DNA of 64,000 nucleotides from Chitinophagaceae bacterium UBA4407. GTDB lineage: Bacteria > Bacteroidota > Bacteroidia > Chitinophagales > Chitinophagaceae. Positions 42,151 to 50,917 of this stretch are shown in pieces. The stretch is taken from assembly GCA_002390845.1 (NCBI GenBank), contig DGQT01000081.1, forward strand, positions 1 to 64,000, written 5' to 3'. The translations under genes were made by a program, and so were the position numbers. The notes beneath the pieces were generated by a model. The model did not search any database and was not told the origin of the DNA. It was given only the letters and a program-made list of their open reading frames with translations. Position 1 is the first letter of the stretch. Each line of letters opens with the position of its first letter.

Positions 42151-43383
42151 ATGCTTACGCATACACTTTCGCAGCAGTCTGCACATTACCTGCATTTAGA
42201 AGAACAATATGGCGCCCATAATTATCATCCGCTGCCCGTAGTACTCGAAAAAGGCAAAGGCGTTTTTGTATGGGATGTTGATGGCAAACGCTATTACGAT
42301 TTTTTAAGTGGCTATTCTGCCATTAACCAGGGGCATTGCCATCCCCGCATTATCGGTAAATTGGTAGAGCAGGCGCAAAAACTTACGCTTACATCCAGGG
42401 CATTTTATAATAACCTGCTGGGCACTTACACAAAATACATCACTACTCTTTTTGGCTTCGATAAAGTACTGCCAATGAATACAGGTGTTGAGGCTGTAGA
42501 AACAGCAATTAAGCTCTCACGCAGGTGGGGTTATGCCGTAAAAGGAATTGAAGAAAATATGGCACGTATTGTTGTATGCAAAAACAATTTTCACGGCAGA
42601 ACGAGTACGGTAATTTCTTTTAGTACAGACCCGACTGCTTATTCACGTTTTGGGCCATTAATGCCTGGGTTTGATTTTGTTCCATTCAATGATATTGTTT
42701 CGCTTGAAAAAGCTTTTCAGGATAAAAATGTTGCAGCATTTCTTGTAGAACCCATACAGGGCGAGGCTGGCGTGGTTGTGCCGGATGAAGGCTATCTTAA
42801 AGCAGTTCGCGATTTATGCACAGAATATAATGTGCTGATGATTGCCGATGAAATTCAAACAGGGCTTGCACGTACCGGTAAAATGCTGGCAATTGACCAT
42901 GAAAATATACATGCCGATATTTTGATTCTTGGCAAAGCTTTAAGCGGCGGTGTACTGCCCGTTTCAGCCGTACTTGCTAACGATAATATTATGATGCTTA
43001 TAAAGCCAGGTGAACATGGCTCTACTTATGGCGGCAACCCTTTGGCATGTGCCATAGCCATGGAATCGCTCCAGGTTTTAATTGATGAAAATATGGCTGA
43101 GAATGCAGCGTTAATGGGCGAACTGTTCCGCAACGAATTAAATAAACTGCATTCACCGCTTATTAATACAGTTCGTGGTAAAGGGTTACTAAATGCAATT
43201 GTAGTAAACCACCCAAACCCCGAAGCCGCGTGGGACCTGTGCATGGAATTAAAAGAAAACGGTTTACTTGCCAAACCAACACATGGCGATAAAATCAGGT
43301 TTGCGCCGCCGCTGATTATTACTAAAGAACAGATTCATGAATGCGTTGATATTATCAGCCACTCTTTAAAAGTGCTGAACTAA
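42151..43383 (+). CDS. rocD: Ornithine aminotransferase
   Basis: Transfers the delta-amino group of ornithine to 2-oxoglutarate, giving glutamate semialdehyde. The 410-residue class III PLP aminotransferase has the ADEIQTGLARTG block, the Schiff-base K262 in LILGKALSGG, and GEHGSTYGGNPLACA. NTGVEAVETAIKLSRRWGY near residues 110-130 is typical for OAT over acetylornithine aminotransferase. A terminator lies directly after the stop. The nearby agmatine genes also process arginine-derived compounds, but are 15 kb away. Confidence 0.95.
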   Translation: MLTHTLSQQSAHYLHLEEQYGAHNYHPLPVVLEKGKGVFVWDVDGKRYYDFLSGYSAINQGHCHPRIIGKLVEQAQKLTLTSRAFYNNLLGTYTKYITTLFGFDKVLPMNTGVEAVETAIKLSRRWGYAVKGIEENMARIVVCKNNFHGRTSTVISFSTDPTAYSRFGPLMPGFDFVPFNDIVSLEKAFQDKNVAAFLVEPIQGEAGVVVPDEGYLKAVRDLCTEYNVLMIADEIQTGLARTGKMLAIDHENIHADILILGKALSGGVLPVSAVLANDNIMMLIKPGEHGSTYGGNPLACAIAMESLQVLIDENMAENAALMGELFRNELNKLHSPLINTVRGKGLLNAIVVNHPNPEAAWDLCMELKENGLLAKPTHGDKIRFAPPLIITKEQIHECVDIISHSLKVLN

Positions 43384-43384
43384 T

Positions 43385-43418
43385 AAAAAATCCCGCCTCT
43401 ACTGGCGGGATTTTTTAT
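43385..43418 (+). terminator. Rho-independent terminator of rocD
   Basis: TCCCGCC and GGCGGGA around a 6-base loop, flanked by A6 and T6; works in both directions. Confidence 0.93.
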
Positions 43419-43462
43419 TTATAAAGTGAATTGTTATTGAACGCTTATTAACTGTTTAAGAA

Positions 43463-43530
43463 TTTTTTTTTGAGCCAGGCTATTTACTACTATTGAGCTG
43501 CTGTTGCGTCGCACACTGCAACCGCAACAA
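43463..43530 (+). repeat. Intergenic repeat, forward half (core 43504-43521)
   Basis: TTTTTTTTGAGCCAGGC, then ATTGAGCTGC and core TTGCGTCGCACACTGCAA (end altered). Pairs with 43648-43740 as an empty pair of about 278 bases. Confidence 0.9.
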
Positions 43531-43647
43531 TGCTACTGTACACGTATGCTACCCTCAAACCTTTTTATGTTAGTGCATTCAAAGAAAGGGAGCCAATAAT
43601 GTTTCATGTATTGTTTTCATAATTATCATTGGGGGGCATTTCAAATT

Positions 43648-43740
43648 TACGCTTCGGTAAAAGCTCAATAAATGAGTTGCAGATGAACGTAATGCGACGC
43701 AACGCAGATGCTATGAAATGCAAATGCCGGCTTCAAAAAT
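43648..43740 (-). repeat. Intergenic repeat, reverse half (core 43685-43702)
   Basis: TACGCTTCGGTAAAAGCTCA arm is intact; core GAACGTAATGCGACGCAA; outer ATGCCGGCTTCAAAAA. Confidence 0.88.
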
Positions 43741-43818
43741 TATAGTATTACTCAAACAAAAGCGAGGAGAATATTCAAGTTTTTAAATGCACTATATTAC
43801 ACACAAATTGCTGCCTTT

Positions 43819-44826
43819 ATGTTTATGAAAAAAATACTTGCAACAGCTACATTGCTTGGCTGTATATATATTGTATCTGCGCAAATACCAGACAGTACTT
43901 ATGCCCAAAAATCAGGTTATCCAAAAGGCGCTAAAGTTTTAATACTTCATGTAGACGATGTGGGTATGAGTTACGATTCCAATGAAGGCGCAATTAACGC
44001 AATTATGAATGGTGTGGCAACATCCTGCAGCGTAATGATGCCGTGCTCCTGGGTTCCTTCATTTATACATTACCTTCATCAGCACCCAAAAATTGATGCG
44101 GGCTTACACCTTACTTTAACTTCGGAATGGAATGGCTACCGTTGGGGGCCGCTAGCCGGAAAGCCCCTTGTGCCGGGGCTTACAGATAATGAAGGTGATC
44201 TTTGGCCGAGTGTTGAAGATGTGGTAAAGCATGCAACACCCGAAGAGGTTTATACCGAGATTAAAGCTCAATTAGACCGTGCAAGATCAATGGGTTTTGA
44301 ACCAACACATCTTGACAGCCACATGGGTACTTTATTTGCTTCGCCTGCTTTTATTCAGGAATATGTAAAACTTGGAATTGAAAACCACATACCCGTAATG
44401 ATGCCCGGCGGGCATGATATTTTAATAGCCAAACAAATGCATGCTTCAGATGAAACGATACAGCAAATGCGTATGATTGGAAAAACATTGTGGAATGCAG
44501 GTTTGCCAGTGCTTGATGACCTGCATAATGAAAGTTATGATTGGGAAATTCCTGATAGTGTAAAGACGAACGATAAGAAATTACAGGCTTTTAAAACGCA
44601 GAAATATATTGCGGCAATAAAATCTTTAAAGCCAGGTATTACAATGATGATTATGCATTGTACAGCAACTACAGAAGTGTTTCGGCATATATCAGACAGT
44701 GGCCCGGTAAGAAGGGGCGATATGCTTACAATGATTGACCCTGCTTTTAAAAAGGCGTTGGAAGATGAACATATTATACTTGTAACCTGGAAGGAGTTGA
44801 TGAACAGGAGAACCGGCACTCGATAA
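43819..44826 (+). CDS. Secreted ChbG/YdjC-type polysaccharide deacetylase-like protein
   Basis: A 335-residue exported protein (signal KKILATATLLGCIYIVSAQ; ATG at 43825 is an equally good start). The ChbG/YdjC fold residues are visible: LILHVDDVGMS (metal/catalytic Asp pair), AGLHLTLTSEW, PTHLDSHMG (metal His) and the late MIMHCTATTE. Family members remove acetyl groups from chitooligosaccharides; here the substrate is unknown and the location is periplasmic or outside the cell. It stands alone between repeat copies. Confidence 0.9.
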   Translation: MFMKKILATATLLGCIYIVSAQIPDSTYAQKSGYPKGAKVLILHVDDVGMSYDSNEGAINAIMNGVATSCSVMMPCSWVPSFIHYLHQHPKIDAGLHLTLTSEWNGYRWGPLAGKPLVPGLTDNEGDLWPSVEDVVKHATPEEVYTEIKAQLDRARSMGFEPTHLDSHMGTLFASPAFIQEYVKLGIENHIPVMMPGGHDILIAKQMHASDETIQQMRMIGKTLWNAGLPVLDDLHNESYDWEIPDSVKTNDKKLQAFKTQKYIAAIKSLKPGITMMIMHCTATTEVFRHISDSGPVRRGDMLTMIDPAFKKALEDEHIILVTWKELMNRRTGTR

Positions 44827-44865
44827 TAAAGCCTGAAAAAGCAATAACGTGTTGCATTAAAATTG

Positions 44866-44941
44866 CTGAATAGAATTGTTGCAGTAAAAGTGTGCGACGC
44901 AAGTACAAATCAATCTATATTCTTTAGCCGGGTACATAAAA
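44866..44941 (-). repeat. Intergenic repeat, reverse half (core 44884-44902)
   Basis: Core GTAAAAGTGTGCGACGCAA and outer TTTAGCCGGGTACATAAA. It lies between convergent genes. Confidence 0.88.
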
Positions 44942-44988
44942 AATAACTGTAAATATTTAGCAGCTATAAAATTTACCTGCAACTAAGA

Positions 44989-45273
44989 TTACTCTTCTGT
45001 TTCTTTGCGGGGAATTACAACCTCATCGGGTACTTCTTCTGACTCGTTGCTATCGTTTCGCGGAACAACAACTTCATCAGGTATTTCATTGCCGATATTG
45101 TCATCTTTACGGGGGATTATAACCTCATCGGGATGCTTAATATCAGCATCATTACTTTTTACCGGAATCACAACTTCGTCAATTTCTTTATTCTCCCCTT
45201 TGGGATGTGAATTAAATGCATTACCAGTTTCCACGTTATGTAATTTAATTGATAGAATTTTATTGCTTTTCAT
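44989..45273 (-). CDS. Small acidic protein with four PDEVVIPRK-type 17-residue repeats
   Basis: A 94-residue soluble protein. After a 30-residue start it consists of repeats at 31-47, 48-64, 65-81 and 82-94, each beginning (P/I)DEVVIP(R/V)K followed by a variable acidic stretch. The DNA of the repeats differs while the protein pattern is kept, which suggests selection on the peptide. The start at 45273 (MKSNKIL) is 7 bases after the stop of the upstream gene. It is the last gene of a four-gene minus-strand group with ytxH. No known family. Confidence 0.65.
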   Translation of the reverse strand: MKSNKILSIKLHNVETGNAFNSHPKGENKEIDEVVIPVKSNDADIKHPDEVIIPRKDDNIGNEIPDEVVVPRNDSNESEEVPDEVVIPRKETEE

Positions 45274-45280
45274 TAAGGCT

Positions 45281-45652
45281 TTATCTGGTAAAAAGTTTTT
45301 TAAATAAACCAGCAGCACCAGTTTTTATTTGCTGAGCATTTTTTGCAACCACGCCTGCCACACCAACTTCAAAAGCGGTACCTGCAATTTTTTTCAAAAT
45401 ATTTGTTGAGGGGCCAATCATCAATTTTTTTGAAATTAATCCGGCACCAAGCCCTAGTGTTGCATTTAAAACCTTATTGCCCAGACCCGGGCCAGAAGTA
45501 ATATCATGAATACTACTTTTAATCAGGTTTACAGGCTTAAGGCTTTCGCTTGTTTGCTGTAACTGAACGAGCAGGTTTTTTTTCTGTTCACTTGCTTTAA
45601 TTTCCAATTGTAATATTGCAAATTCTAAACCTGCTTTTGTAGTTATAGCCAT
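45281..45652 (-). CDS. Hypothetical protein of the ytxH/holin-like group
   Basis: A 123-residue protein with an N-terminal amphipathic helix with Gln/Lys (about 8-40) and a hydrophobic, Gly/Ala-rich C-terminal half (GPGLGNKVLNATLGLGAGLISKK, IAGTAFEVGVAGVV) suggesting membrane association. It is 4 bases downstream of the holin-like gene and 7 bases upstream of the PDEVVIP-repeat gene, so the group is one operon. No family recognised with confidence. Confidence 0.65.
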   Translation of the reverse strand: MAITTKAGLEFAILQLEIKASEQKKNLLVQLQQTSESLKPVNLIKSSIHDITSGPGLGNKVLNATLGLGAGLISKKLMIGPSTNILKKIAGTAFEVGVAGVVAKNAQQIKTGAAGLFKKLFTR

Positions 45653-45656
45653 ATAA

Positions 45657-45998
45657 TTAATTGAGCATTTTCTTTATAAACAAATTACTCAGAGGTTCCT
45701 TTATCCATTGTTTTCTAAATAGGTATAATACCATCCCGGTGATGCTGTATAAGCCACCGACAACAAAAAAACCGTAAGCTGTTTTTCCAAGTGCATCGCC
45801 TGTAAGCAATGCAAGGCCAACTCCAAAAAATACCAATACAGTAAAAAATATCAGTAACATGATTAACCTGTAAGCCAGTAACGAAAATGCGTCGGAAGAT
45901 TTATCAATACCTTTTAGTTTTAACAAATCAATCCTCGTTTCGAAATAGTCACCAGCATTGTTAAAAAGAGATTCAACAGAATTTTTTTGATGTTCCAT
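45657..45998 (-). CDS. Holin-superfamily-III-like membrane protein
   Basis: A 113-residue protein with an N-terminal amphipathic helix (SVESLFNNAGDYFETRIDLLKL) and two membrane helices (about 43-68 and 72-93). This is the pattern of the 'phage holin family / putative actinobacteriophage holin' domain, which in Bacteroidota and Proteobacteria chromosomes occurs in stress operons with ytxH genes and not in prophages. The role is unknown. It lies between ytxH (40-base gap) and the next gene (4-base gap). Confidence 0.75.
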   Translation of the reverse strand: MEHQKNSVESLFNNAGDYFETRIDLLKLKGIDKSSDAFSLLAYRLIMLLIFFTVLVFFGVGLALLTGDALGKTAYGFFVVGGLYSITGMVLYLFRKQWIKEPLSNLFIKKMLN

Positions 45999-46037
45999 GG
46001 TTAACAGTTTTCACCGGGATGTATAAAAAATAACAGC

Positions 46038-46316
46038 CTAAGAAAGTGATTTGGTTACTTCTGCTTTTACATTCGAAACTTTCTGTCTGCCATTTTCGTA
46101 CAATTCTGTAGCCTCTTCTTTGGCGTATGAAAAATTATCTGATACGCTGTCAACAAAATCATTGAACTTCTCTTTCAGGTTGTCTGCGAAGTCGGTGCTC
46201 TTTTTAGAAATCTTTTTTCTTGTTTCTGTGCCTTTATCCGGGGCGAACAAAATTCCTAATACTGCTCCCGCAGCGGCGCCGATCAGCAATCCGGAAATTA
46301 ATTTTTTTGAACTCAT
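46038..46316 (-). CDS. YtxH-domain stress protein
   Basis: A 92-residue protein: MSSKKLISGLLIGAAAGAVLGILFAPDKG is the classic YtxH N-terminal membrane helix ending in FAPDKGxETR, followed by a long charged helix (about 30-92) with repeated Asp/Lys. YtxH/GvpT-like proteins are general-stress proteins of unclear mechanism. The ATG at 46316 is preferred over one three codons earlier. It is first in a four-gene operon and divergent from dps. Confidence 0.9.
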   Translation of the reverse strand: MSSKKLISGLLIGAAAGAVLGILFAPDKGTETRKKISKKSTDFADNLKEKFNDFVDSVSDNFSYAKEEATELYENGRQKVSNVKAEVTKSLS

Positions 46317-46639
46317 GATAATCAAGTTTTAAAATTTATTGAATTTAATTTTATATCAGACAAACCATCTAAAATGCTGCCAACAATAACCCTAACTGTA
46401 CTTATTAACTTTTAAATAAATTTTTCTGTAATCGTGAGTATTATTTTCTACAATTGTCCGCATGCCTGTAAGCAATTTTTACCCCAGAATATTTATAATT
46501 CAATTTTATTAAGTTCTTTTTAGTGGGTTTGGCAAATGGCACAATTATGTAGCGGTATGTTACAATTTTAAGGCATTGAATTTTTCTTTGAAAATGCAAT
46601 GTGCCTTTGGAAAAAATTATTAAACAAAAAAAGAACGCT
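46317..46639. other. Divergent control region between ytxH operon and dps
   Basis: AT-rich. TGCCTTTG at 46602-46609 resembles a Bacteroidota -7 box for dps, but no TTG is well spaced (nearest 23 bases upstream). No repeat half lies here. Confidence 0.35.
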
Positions 46640-47113
46640 ATGCAACCTAAAATCGGGATTACAGAAAAAAATCTTAAGAGTATTAGCACTGTACTAAGCA
46701 ACGTATTGGCAGATGCCGTTGTACTTTATACAAAAACAAGAAAATTTCATTGGAATGTATCAGGCGAAAGCTTTATGGAGCTTCATAAATTATTTGAAAA
46801 CCAGTATAAGCAACTTGAGGAAGCAATTGATGCGATTGCAGAACGCATTAATAAACTTGGTACAAAAACACCTGGAACTATGCAGGAGTTTCTTCAATTG
46901 TCTTCTATAAAAGAGGCGCCTGGTAAATACCCCTCACAAAAAGAAATGCTGAAAGAATTGTTGAGTAATCATGAAGCTGTAATCGTACAACTACGGAGTA
47001 ACATAGATGATTGTGATAAAAAATTCGGCGATGCCGGAACTACAGATTTCCTTACAGGGTTAATGCAGGAACACGAAACAATTGCATGGACGTTACGCCG
47101 GTACTTAGATTAG
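46640..47113 (+). CDS. dps: Dps-family ferritin-like DNA-protection protein
   Basis: A 157-residue protein storing iron and protecting DNA in stress. The ferroxidase ligands H37 (KFHWNVSG), H49, D64 and E68 (AIDAIAERI) keep the exact Dps spacing of 12, 15 and 4. The ATG at 46640 is chosen over an upstream GTG because the normal N-terminal helix starts there. It is divergent from the ytxH operon, with a 323-base shared region that should carry both promoters. Confidence 0.96.
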   Translation: MQPKIGITEKNLKSISTVLSNVLADAVVLYTKTRKFHWNVSGESFMELHKLFENQYKQLEEAIDAIAERINKLGTKTPGTMQEFLQLSSIKEAPGKYPSQKEMLKELLSNHEAVIVQLRSNIDDCDKKFGDAGTTDFLTGLMQEHETIAWTLRRYLD

Positions 47114-47172
47114 CTTTTATTAGCATGACACTTCTTAAAAGGTTGTGAAAGCTTACGGGAACTGCGCTGGAA

Positions 47173-47250
47173 CTGTTGAATAGAAAACAATAGCCGCAGT
47201 GTGCGACGCAAGAAATGTTTAATTAAAAAACAAATGCCGGGCTAAAAAAA
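47173..47250 (-). repeat. Intergenic repeat, reverse half (core 47193-47211)
   Basis: Core GCCGCAGTGTGCGACGCAA, outer ATGCCGGGCTAAAAAAA. Forms a core-outside pair with 47293-47355. Confidence 0.88.
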
Positions 47251-47292
47251 CTCCGCATCTTCCGGTATTTAATGATTTATTTACTGAAGGCC

Positions 47293-47355
47293 TTTTTTTA
47301 GTCAGGCTAATCAATACTATTCAGCTTTACTTGCGTCGCACACTGCAACGTTCTT
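47293..47355 (+). repeat. Intergenic repeat, forward half (core 47331-47349)
   Basis: TTTTTTTAGTCAGGCTAA, ATTCAGCTTTAC, core TTGCGTCGCACACTGCAAC. Confidence 0.88.
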
Positions 47356-47514
47356 ATTTATGGCATCGTGGGCTGCGGATTTCAATCGTTTTAGCCCTGC
47401 AAATGAAAACAGTATAATACCGCTCAATATTTTTTTCGATAGTCTTTTTCAGAAAAATAAATTGACATTTAATTTAAATCATCAGGAAGCTTTTTTGAAC
47501 ATAAAAAAACGGGT

Positions 47515-47997
47515 ATGAGAAAAGGCAGTAGTTCTGAATTTTCAAAAACATTTGACAGATTTTCTGGTATAGTAACAAGGGCAACCGGCAGCCCTGCAGC
47601 ATTTATCAGTGCTTTTGCAGTAATTATAGTTTGGGTAATAACCGGGCCTGTATTTAAATTTTCTGACACCTGGCAATTGGTTATTAATACAGGAACTACC
47701 ATCATTACTTTTTTAATGGTATTTGTAATTCAGCAATCGCAGAATAAAGACACCATGGCTATTCAGTTAAAATTAAACGAGCTGATTGCAGCAAACAAAG
47801 AGGCCAGTAACCGGCTTATTGATATAGAAGATTTAACTGAAGACGAATTAAAGGTGCTTAAGAAATTTTACATTACCCTGAGCGAATTGGCTCAAAAAGA
47901 AAAAGATCTATTTACTTCCCACTCCCTGGATGAAGCCACACACAATCATAAAGCAAAAGCCACTGATAAAACTATTTCTAAAACCGTAAAAAAATAA
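47515..47997 (+). CDS. Low-affinity iron permease family protein
   Basis: A 160-residue membrane protein with two helices (about residues 28-45 and 58-74) and the family pattern RFSGIVTRATGSPAAFISAFAVIIVWVITGPVFKFSDTWQLVINTGTTIITFLMVFVIQQSQNKD. The C-terminal 85 residues are a charged coil. The family name comes from a fungal protein; transport by the bacterial members is not shown. It sits among stress genes beside dps, so a link to iron is possible but not proven. Confidence 0.9.
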   Translation: MRKGSSSEFSKTFDRFSGIVTRATGSPAAFISAFAVIIVWVITGPVFKFSDTWQLVINTGTTIITFLMVFVIQQSQNKDTMAIQLKLNELIAANKEASNRLIDIEDLTEDELKVLKKFYITLSELAQKEKDLFTSHSLDEATHNHKAKATDKTISKTVKK

Positions 47998-48035
47998 GTT
48001 GCCTTTAAATAATAAAGGCATATCCTCATTGAGTA

Positions 48036-48482
48036 TTACTGAATTGAATTAAGCAATTTTATTTTCATAAACGAACACTTAATACTGTTAAGCTGATAAA
48101 TGAGTATATCTCTTAACCATTGATACGGAAAATATTCGTTTAACACATTGCGGTAGGCCTTTTCAAAAAACCTTTCAGTTGCTGTACATATTACAAGTGT
48201 TTCTTTTAAACTGGCGGCGTTCATAATTGAGCGAATATTTTTCAATAACTCTTCGCAGTTAAAAATAGATATTACGGGTATCTCATTTATTCTAAGCATC
48301 TGCAATTGCGACTTTAATTCCTGTTCATATTGGTTTGTTTCAAGCGCAAAGCTTCTTAGGGTAAGTCTTAAATGATCATCGTCAATTTCTTTTGAAACAA
48401 GTTCAAATTCTTCGCGTGTCTGGTGAAGAAATGAAATTAAGAGGTGTATCTTTTCGATAACAGGTTTTACAATATTTTCCAT
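48036..48482 (-). CDS. Hypothetical four-helix protein, perhaps DUF2383/PA2169-like
   Basis: A 148-residue soluble all-helical protein. The first half (IHLLISFLHQTREEFELVSKEIDDDHLRLTLRSFALETNQYEQEL) has the pattern of ferritin-like PA2169/DUF2383 stress proteins: a helix pair with conserved Glu/Asp and a LxxxF..A...Q...EL turn. The second half ends with basic residues. I hold the family loosely. It is convergent with the low-affinity iron permease-type gene and divergent from the CHASE3 kinase gene. Confidence 0.65.
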   Translation of the reverse strand: MENIVKPVIEKIHLLISFLHQTREEFELVSKEIDDDHLRLTLRSFALETNQYEQELKSQLQMLRINEIPVISIFNCEELLKNIRSIMNAASLKETLVICTATERFFEKAYRNVLNEYFPYQWLRDILIYQLNSIKCSFMKIKLLNSIQ

Positions 48483-48843
48483 GGAAACTTTTTATATGGC
48501 TATCTGTTTTAAAGGAGTATTTAAAGTTTTAGTGGGTCAATATCTGTACCACTATCGCAGGAATTTGATTGATTAAAAAAACTTAACTTTTGATAAGACA
48601 GTAATAACAAACGATACTAACAACAGGAGTATGTTAATTTATTTTTTACCCATTATACTTAGTATTGTTGCATACATACCAAAAACGGCAGCATGCTGAA
48701 TTTTTAACTGCTATACGGCGTTCTCTTCGTTATGGTGTGCAACGCAAGGATCATAAATAGAAAAATAAAAGCCCGCTAATATTTAAAATACTTTTCTTCA
48801 ACTAAGGCAAGCCTGCTATATATAAACTATATTCACTTCAGTT
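48483..48843. other. 361-base intergenic region upstream of the CHASE3 kinase
   Basis: Contains one degraded repeat half near 48728-48780 and otherwise AT-rich sequence without a clear gene or hairpin. Confidence 0.4.
48728..48780 (-). repeat. Intergenic repeat, reverse half, degraded (core 48732-48747)
   Basis: ATGGTGTGCAACGCAAGGA and AAAAGCCCGCTAA are recognisable remnants of core and outer arm. Confidence 0.5.
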
Positions 48844-50259
48844 ATGAAAATTGCTTTGGATAAAAAATTTTTTGCAGACCGCCGTATACGGTTGGGCTAC
48901 CTGCTGGTATTTATTCTGCTCTTAACCTCGTATTTTTTTATTTTTTTTATGAATGGGCAAATTCAAAAACAGGCTGACAGTATTGTTCATACAAATTCTG
49001 TTATAATGCAGGCTGGGGTGCTTTTGTCTGATGTAACAGACGCAGAAACAGGTTTAAGGGGATACCTGATTATGAAAGACAAAGAATTTCTACAGCCCTT
49101 TAATGGCAGCCCGAAAAGGATTAGCACCGCTATTGCGCAACTAAGAACTTTAACGATCGATAACCCGGAACAACAAAAGCGAATTGATACCCTTAACAGA
49201 ATTGTAGTTAAAAGAATTGCGATTATCAACTCCTGCCTTAATGTTTTTGAGAACTCAAATCGCCTGATAACCGATTCATTAAAAATGCTTATTTATTCAG
49301 GTAAGCAGCTAATGGATAAGATAAGAGATTGCGTTCAACGTGTTAAAAATACAGAGCAAAACCTACTGCAAAGCCGTACAACTGATTTAATCGCTTATAA
49401 AAGCGCGGTTAGGGTTATTAATATTACTTCTCTTGTTATCGCTTTTCTTTTTTTAGCTTATGCCATTTTTACTTATTACAGAGAAAACACTTTAAAAAAG
49501 CAGGCTGATAAAGCGGCATTGTTATACGCCCAGGAACTGGAGAAAAGTATAAAGGATTTAAAAGAAGCAAATACAGAGCTAATTGAATTAAGACGTAACG
49601 AAAAATTTGCAGTTACAGGCCGTATTGCACGTACCATTGCGCATGAAGTAAAGAATCCCTTAACCAATATAAATCTTGCCGCAGAACAATTAAAAGAAGT
49701 GGTATCTCCTGACGATGAAACAAACATGCTTTTTGACATGATTACCCGAAACGGCAACCGCATTAACCAATTGGTATCTGACCTGTTGAATTCTACAAAA
49801 ATTTCTGAACTAAAATTCGAAAAGGTTTCGGTAAATGAATTATTAGATGAGGCATTATATATGGCCAAAGACCGTATTGAATTAAACAATGTTAAAGTAG
49901 AGAAGGAATATAATGCCCAACTATCTGCTGTGTTAGTGGATAAAGAACAAATAAAAACCGCACTGCTTAATCTTATTGTAAACGCAATTGAAGCTACTGA
50001 GCAGGGAAGGGGAATACTGAATATAAGAACCGGTACTAAGAATAATAAATGTGTGGTAATTATTGCCGATAACGGCGTAGGTATGAAAAAAGACGATCTC
50101 TTAAAACTCTTCGAACCCTATTTTACAAAAAAACCAAAAGGCACCGGTTTGGGGTTAACACATACGCAAAGCATCATCCTTAATCATAAAGGCTCTATAA
50201 ATGTAGAAAGCGAACCTGGTAAAGGAACAAAGTTTGAAGTTATATTAGACTTTGCCTAG
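48844..50259 (+). CDS. CHASE3-domain sensor histidine kinase
   Basis: A 471-residue membrane kinase. TM1 (about 18-38), an extracytoplasmic CHASE3 domain (about 40-180, with SDVTDAETGLRGYLIMKDKEFLQPF), TM2 (about 188-210), a coiled coil (about 215-255), then HisKA with H267 (IAHEVKNPLTNI) and HATPase_c (NLIVNAIEA, DNGVGM, GTGLGLTHTQ). All catalytic boxes are intact. No response regulator is adjacent in the operon; the NtrC-type regulator at 52547 or the orphan receiver at 51240 are possible partners. Confidence 0.95.
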   Translation: MKIALDKKFFADRRIRLGYLLVFILLLTSYFFIFFMNGQIQKQADSIVHTNSVIMQAGVLLSDVTDAETGLRGYLIMKDKEFLQPFNGSPKRISTAIAQLRTLTIDNPEQQKRIDTLNRIVVKRIAIINSCLNVFENSNRLITDSLKMLIYSGKQLMDKIRDCVQRVKNTEQNLLQSRTTDLIAYKSAVRVINITSLVIAFLFLAYAIFTYYRENTLKKQADKAALLYAQELEKSIKDLKEANTELIELRRNEKFAVTGRIARTIAHEVKNPLTNINLAAEQLKEVVSPDDETNMLFDMITRNGNRINQLVSDLLNSTKISELKFEKVSVNELLDEALYMAKDRIELNNVKVEKEYNAQLSAVLVDKEQIKTALLNLIVNAIEATEQGRGILNIRTGTKNNKCVVIIADNGVGMKKDDLLKLFEPYFTKKPKGTGLGLTHTQSIILNHKGSINVESEPGKGTKFEVILDFA

Positions 50260-50318
50260 AACATGCTAATTTACAGCCGGCTTTAAGAATTACTTTGTAA
50301 AACTGTTGTTGTAATCTT

Positions 50319-50355
50319 AATACAAATGCCCTCTGAAAAAGAAGGCATTTGTATT
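50319..50355. other. Strong hairpin between convergent kinase and csbD genes
   Basis: AATACAAATGCC (50319-50330) has an exact complement at 50344-50355. There is no T-run on either strand, so termination is possible but not typical. Confidence 0.55.
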
Positions 50356-50374
50356 AAACCACCTGCATATTGTT

Positions 50375-50575
50375 TTACAGTTTTTCAATCCAATCTTTAA
50401 TCGCTTCTTTTGTTTGCCCGGTTTTCTGCTGAATACGGCCAAGCAATTCATCGTCTTTACCTTCCTCGTACAGCAGATCATTATCGGTTAAATCTGCATA
50501 CTGCTTTTTTACTTTGCCTTTAATTTCGTTCCAGGTGCCATTTAACTTTAATTTCCACGTTTCCATGTTTTTCAT
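50375..50575 (-). CDS. CsbD-family stress protein
   Basis: A 66-residue hydrophilic protein with the CsbD pattern LNGTWNEIKGKVKKQYADLTDNDLLYEEGKDDELLGRIQQKTGQTKEAI. CsbD-like proteins are general-stress proteins (sigma-B regulon in Bacillus) with unknown molecular role. The start may be at METWKLK, three codons in. It belongs with ytxH, dps and the Lmo0937-like gene in the local stress set. Confidence 0.94.
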   Translation of the reverse strand: MKNMETWKLKLNGTWNEIKGKVKKQYADLTDNDLLYEEGKDDELLGRIQQKTGQTKEAIKDWIEKL

Positions 50576-50608
50576 TTTTGGTTTTTAAAAATAAGAATAA
50601 AGAAATAT

Positions 50609-50690
50609 TTTTTACCCTGCAATTGAATACCTATCGGCTTTTCTTGCGTCGCACTCTTGGGCTGCCATAGCTTTATTGATCAAAGCGAAG
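50609..50690 (+). repeat. Intergenic repeat, forward half (core 50644-50662)
   Basis: ATTTTTTACCCTGC, then CGGCTTTTC and core TTGCGTCGCACTCTTGGGC. Pairs with 50830-50898 as an empty pair of about 290 bases. Confidence 0.86.
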
Positions 50691-50829
50691 ATAAAAGCGA
50701 AGGCATGCCCTGTACGCTAAACATTAAAGCGGCAATTTCTGCAATTGCGTGCTTTGGAATTTGCCAAAATTAAAGCCTCAGAAAATCTGAATTTAAACGA
50801 ATGCCGAATGTTTAAGCCTGTTCAGTTAT

Positions 50830-50898
50830 ATTCTGAAAGTACAAGTGTGCGACGCAAGTAAAGCACAATATTGATACTGTTGCCCGGTTAAAAAGAAA
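50830..50898 (-). repeat. Intergenic repeat, reverse half (core 50839-50857)
   Basis: Perfect core, then GTAAAGCAC and outer TTGCCCGGTTAAAAAG toward the mini membrane protein gene. Confidence 0.92.
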
Positions 50899-50917
50899 AA
50901 AAGCTATACCGTTTACT

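Noticed and set aside
45657..45998. Prophage indicated by the holin-like gene
   Set aside because: No other phage gene is nearby; this domain is common in chromosomal stress operons with ytxH.
50319..50355. Rho-independent terminator between the CHASE3 kinase and csbD
   Set aside because: The stem is strong, but there is no T-run on either strand; listed only as a hairpin.
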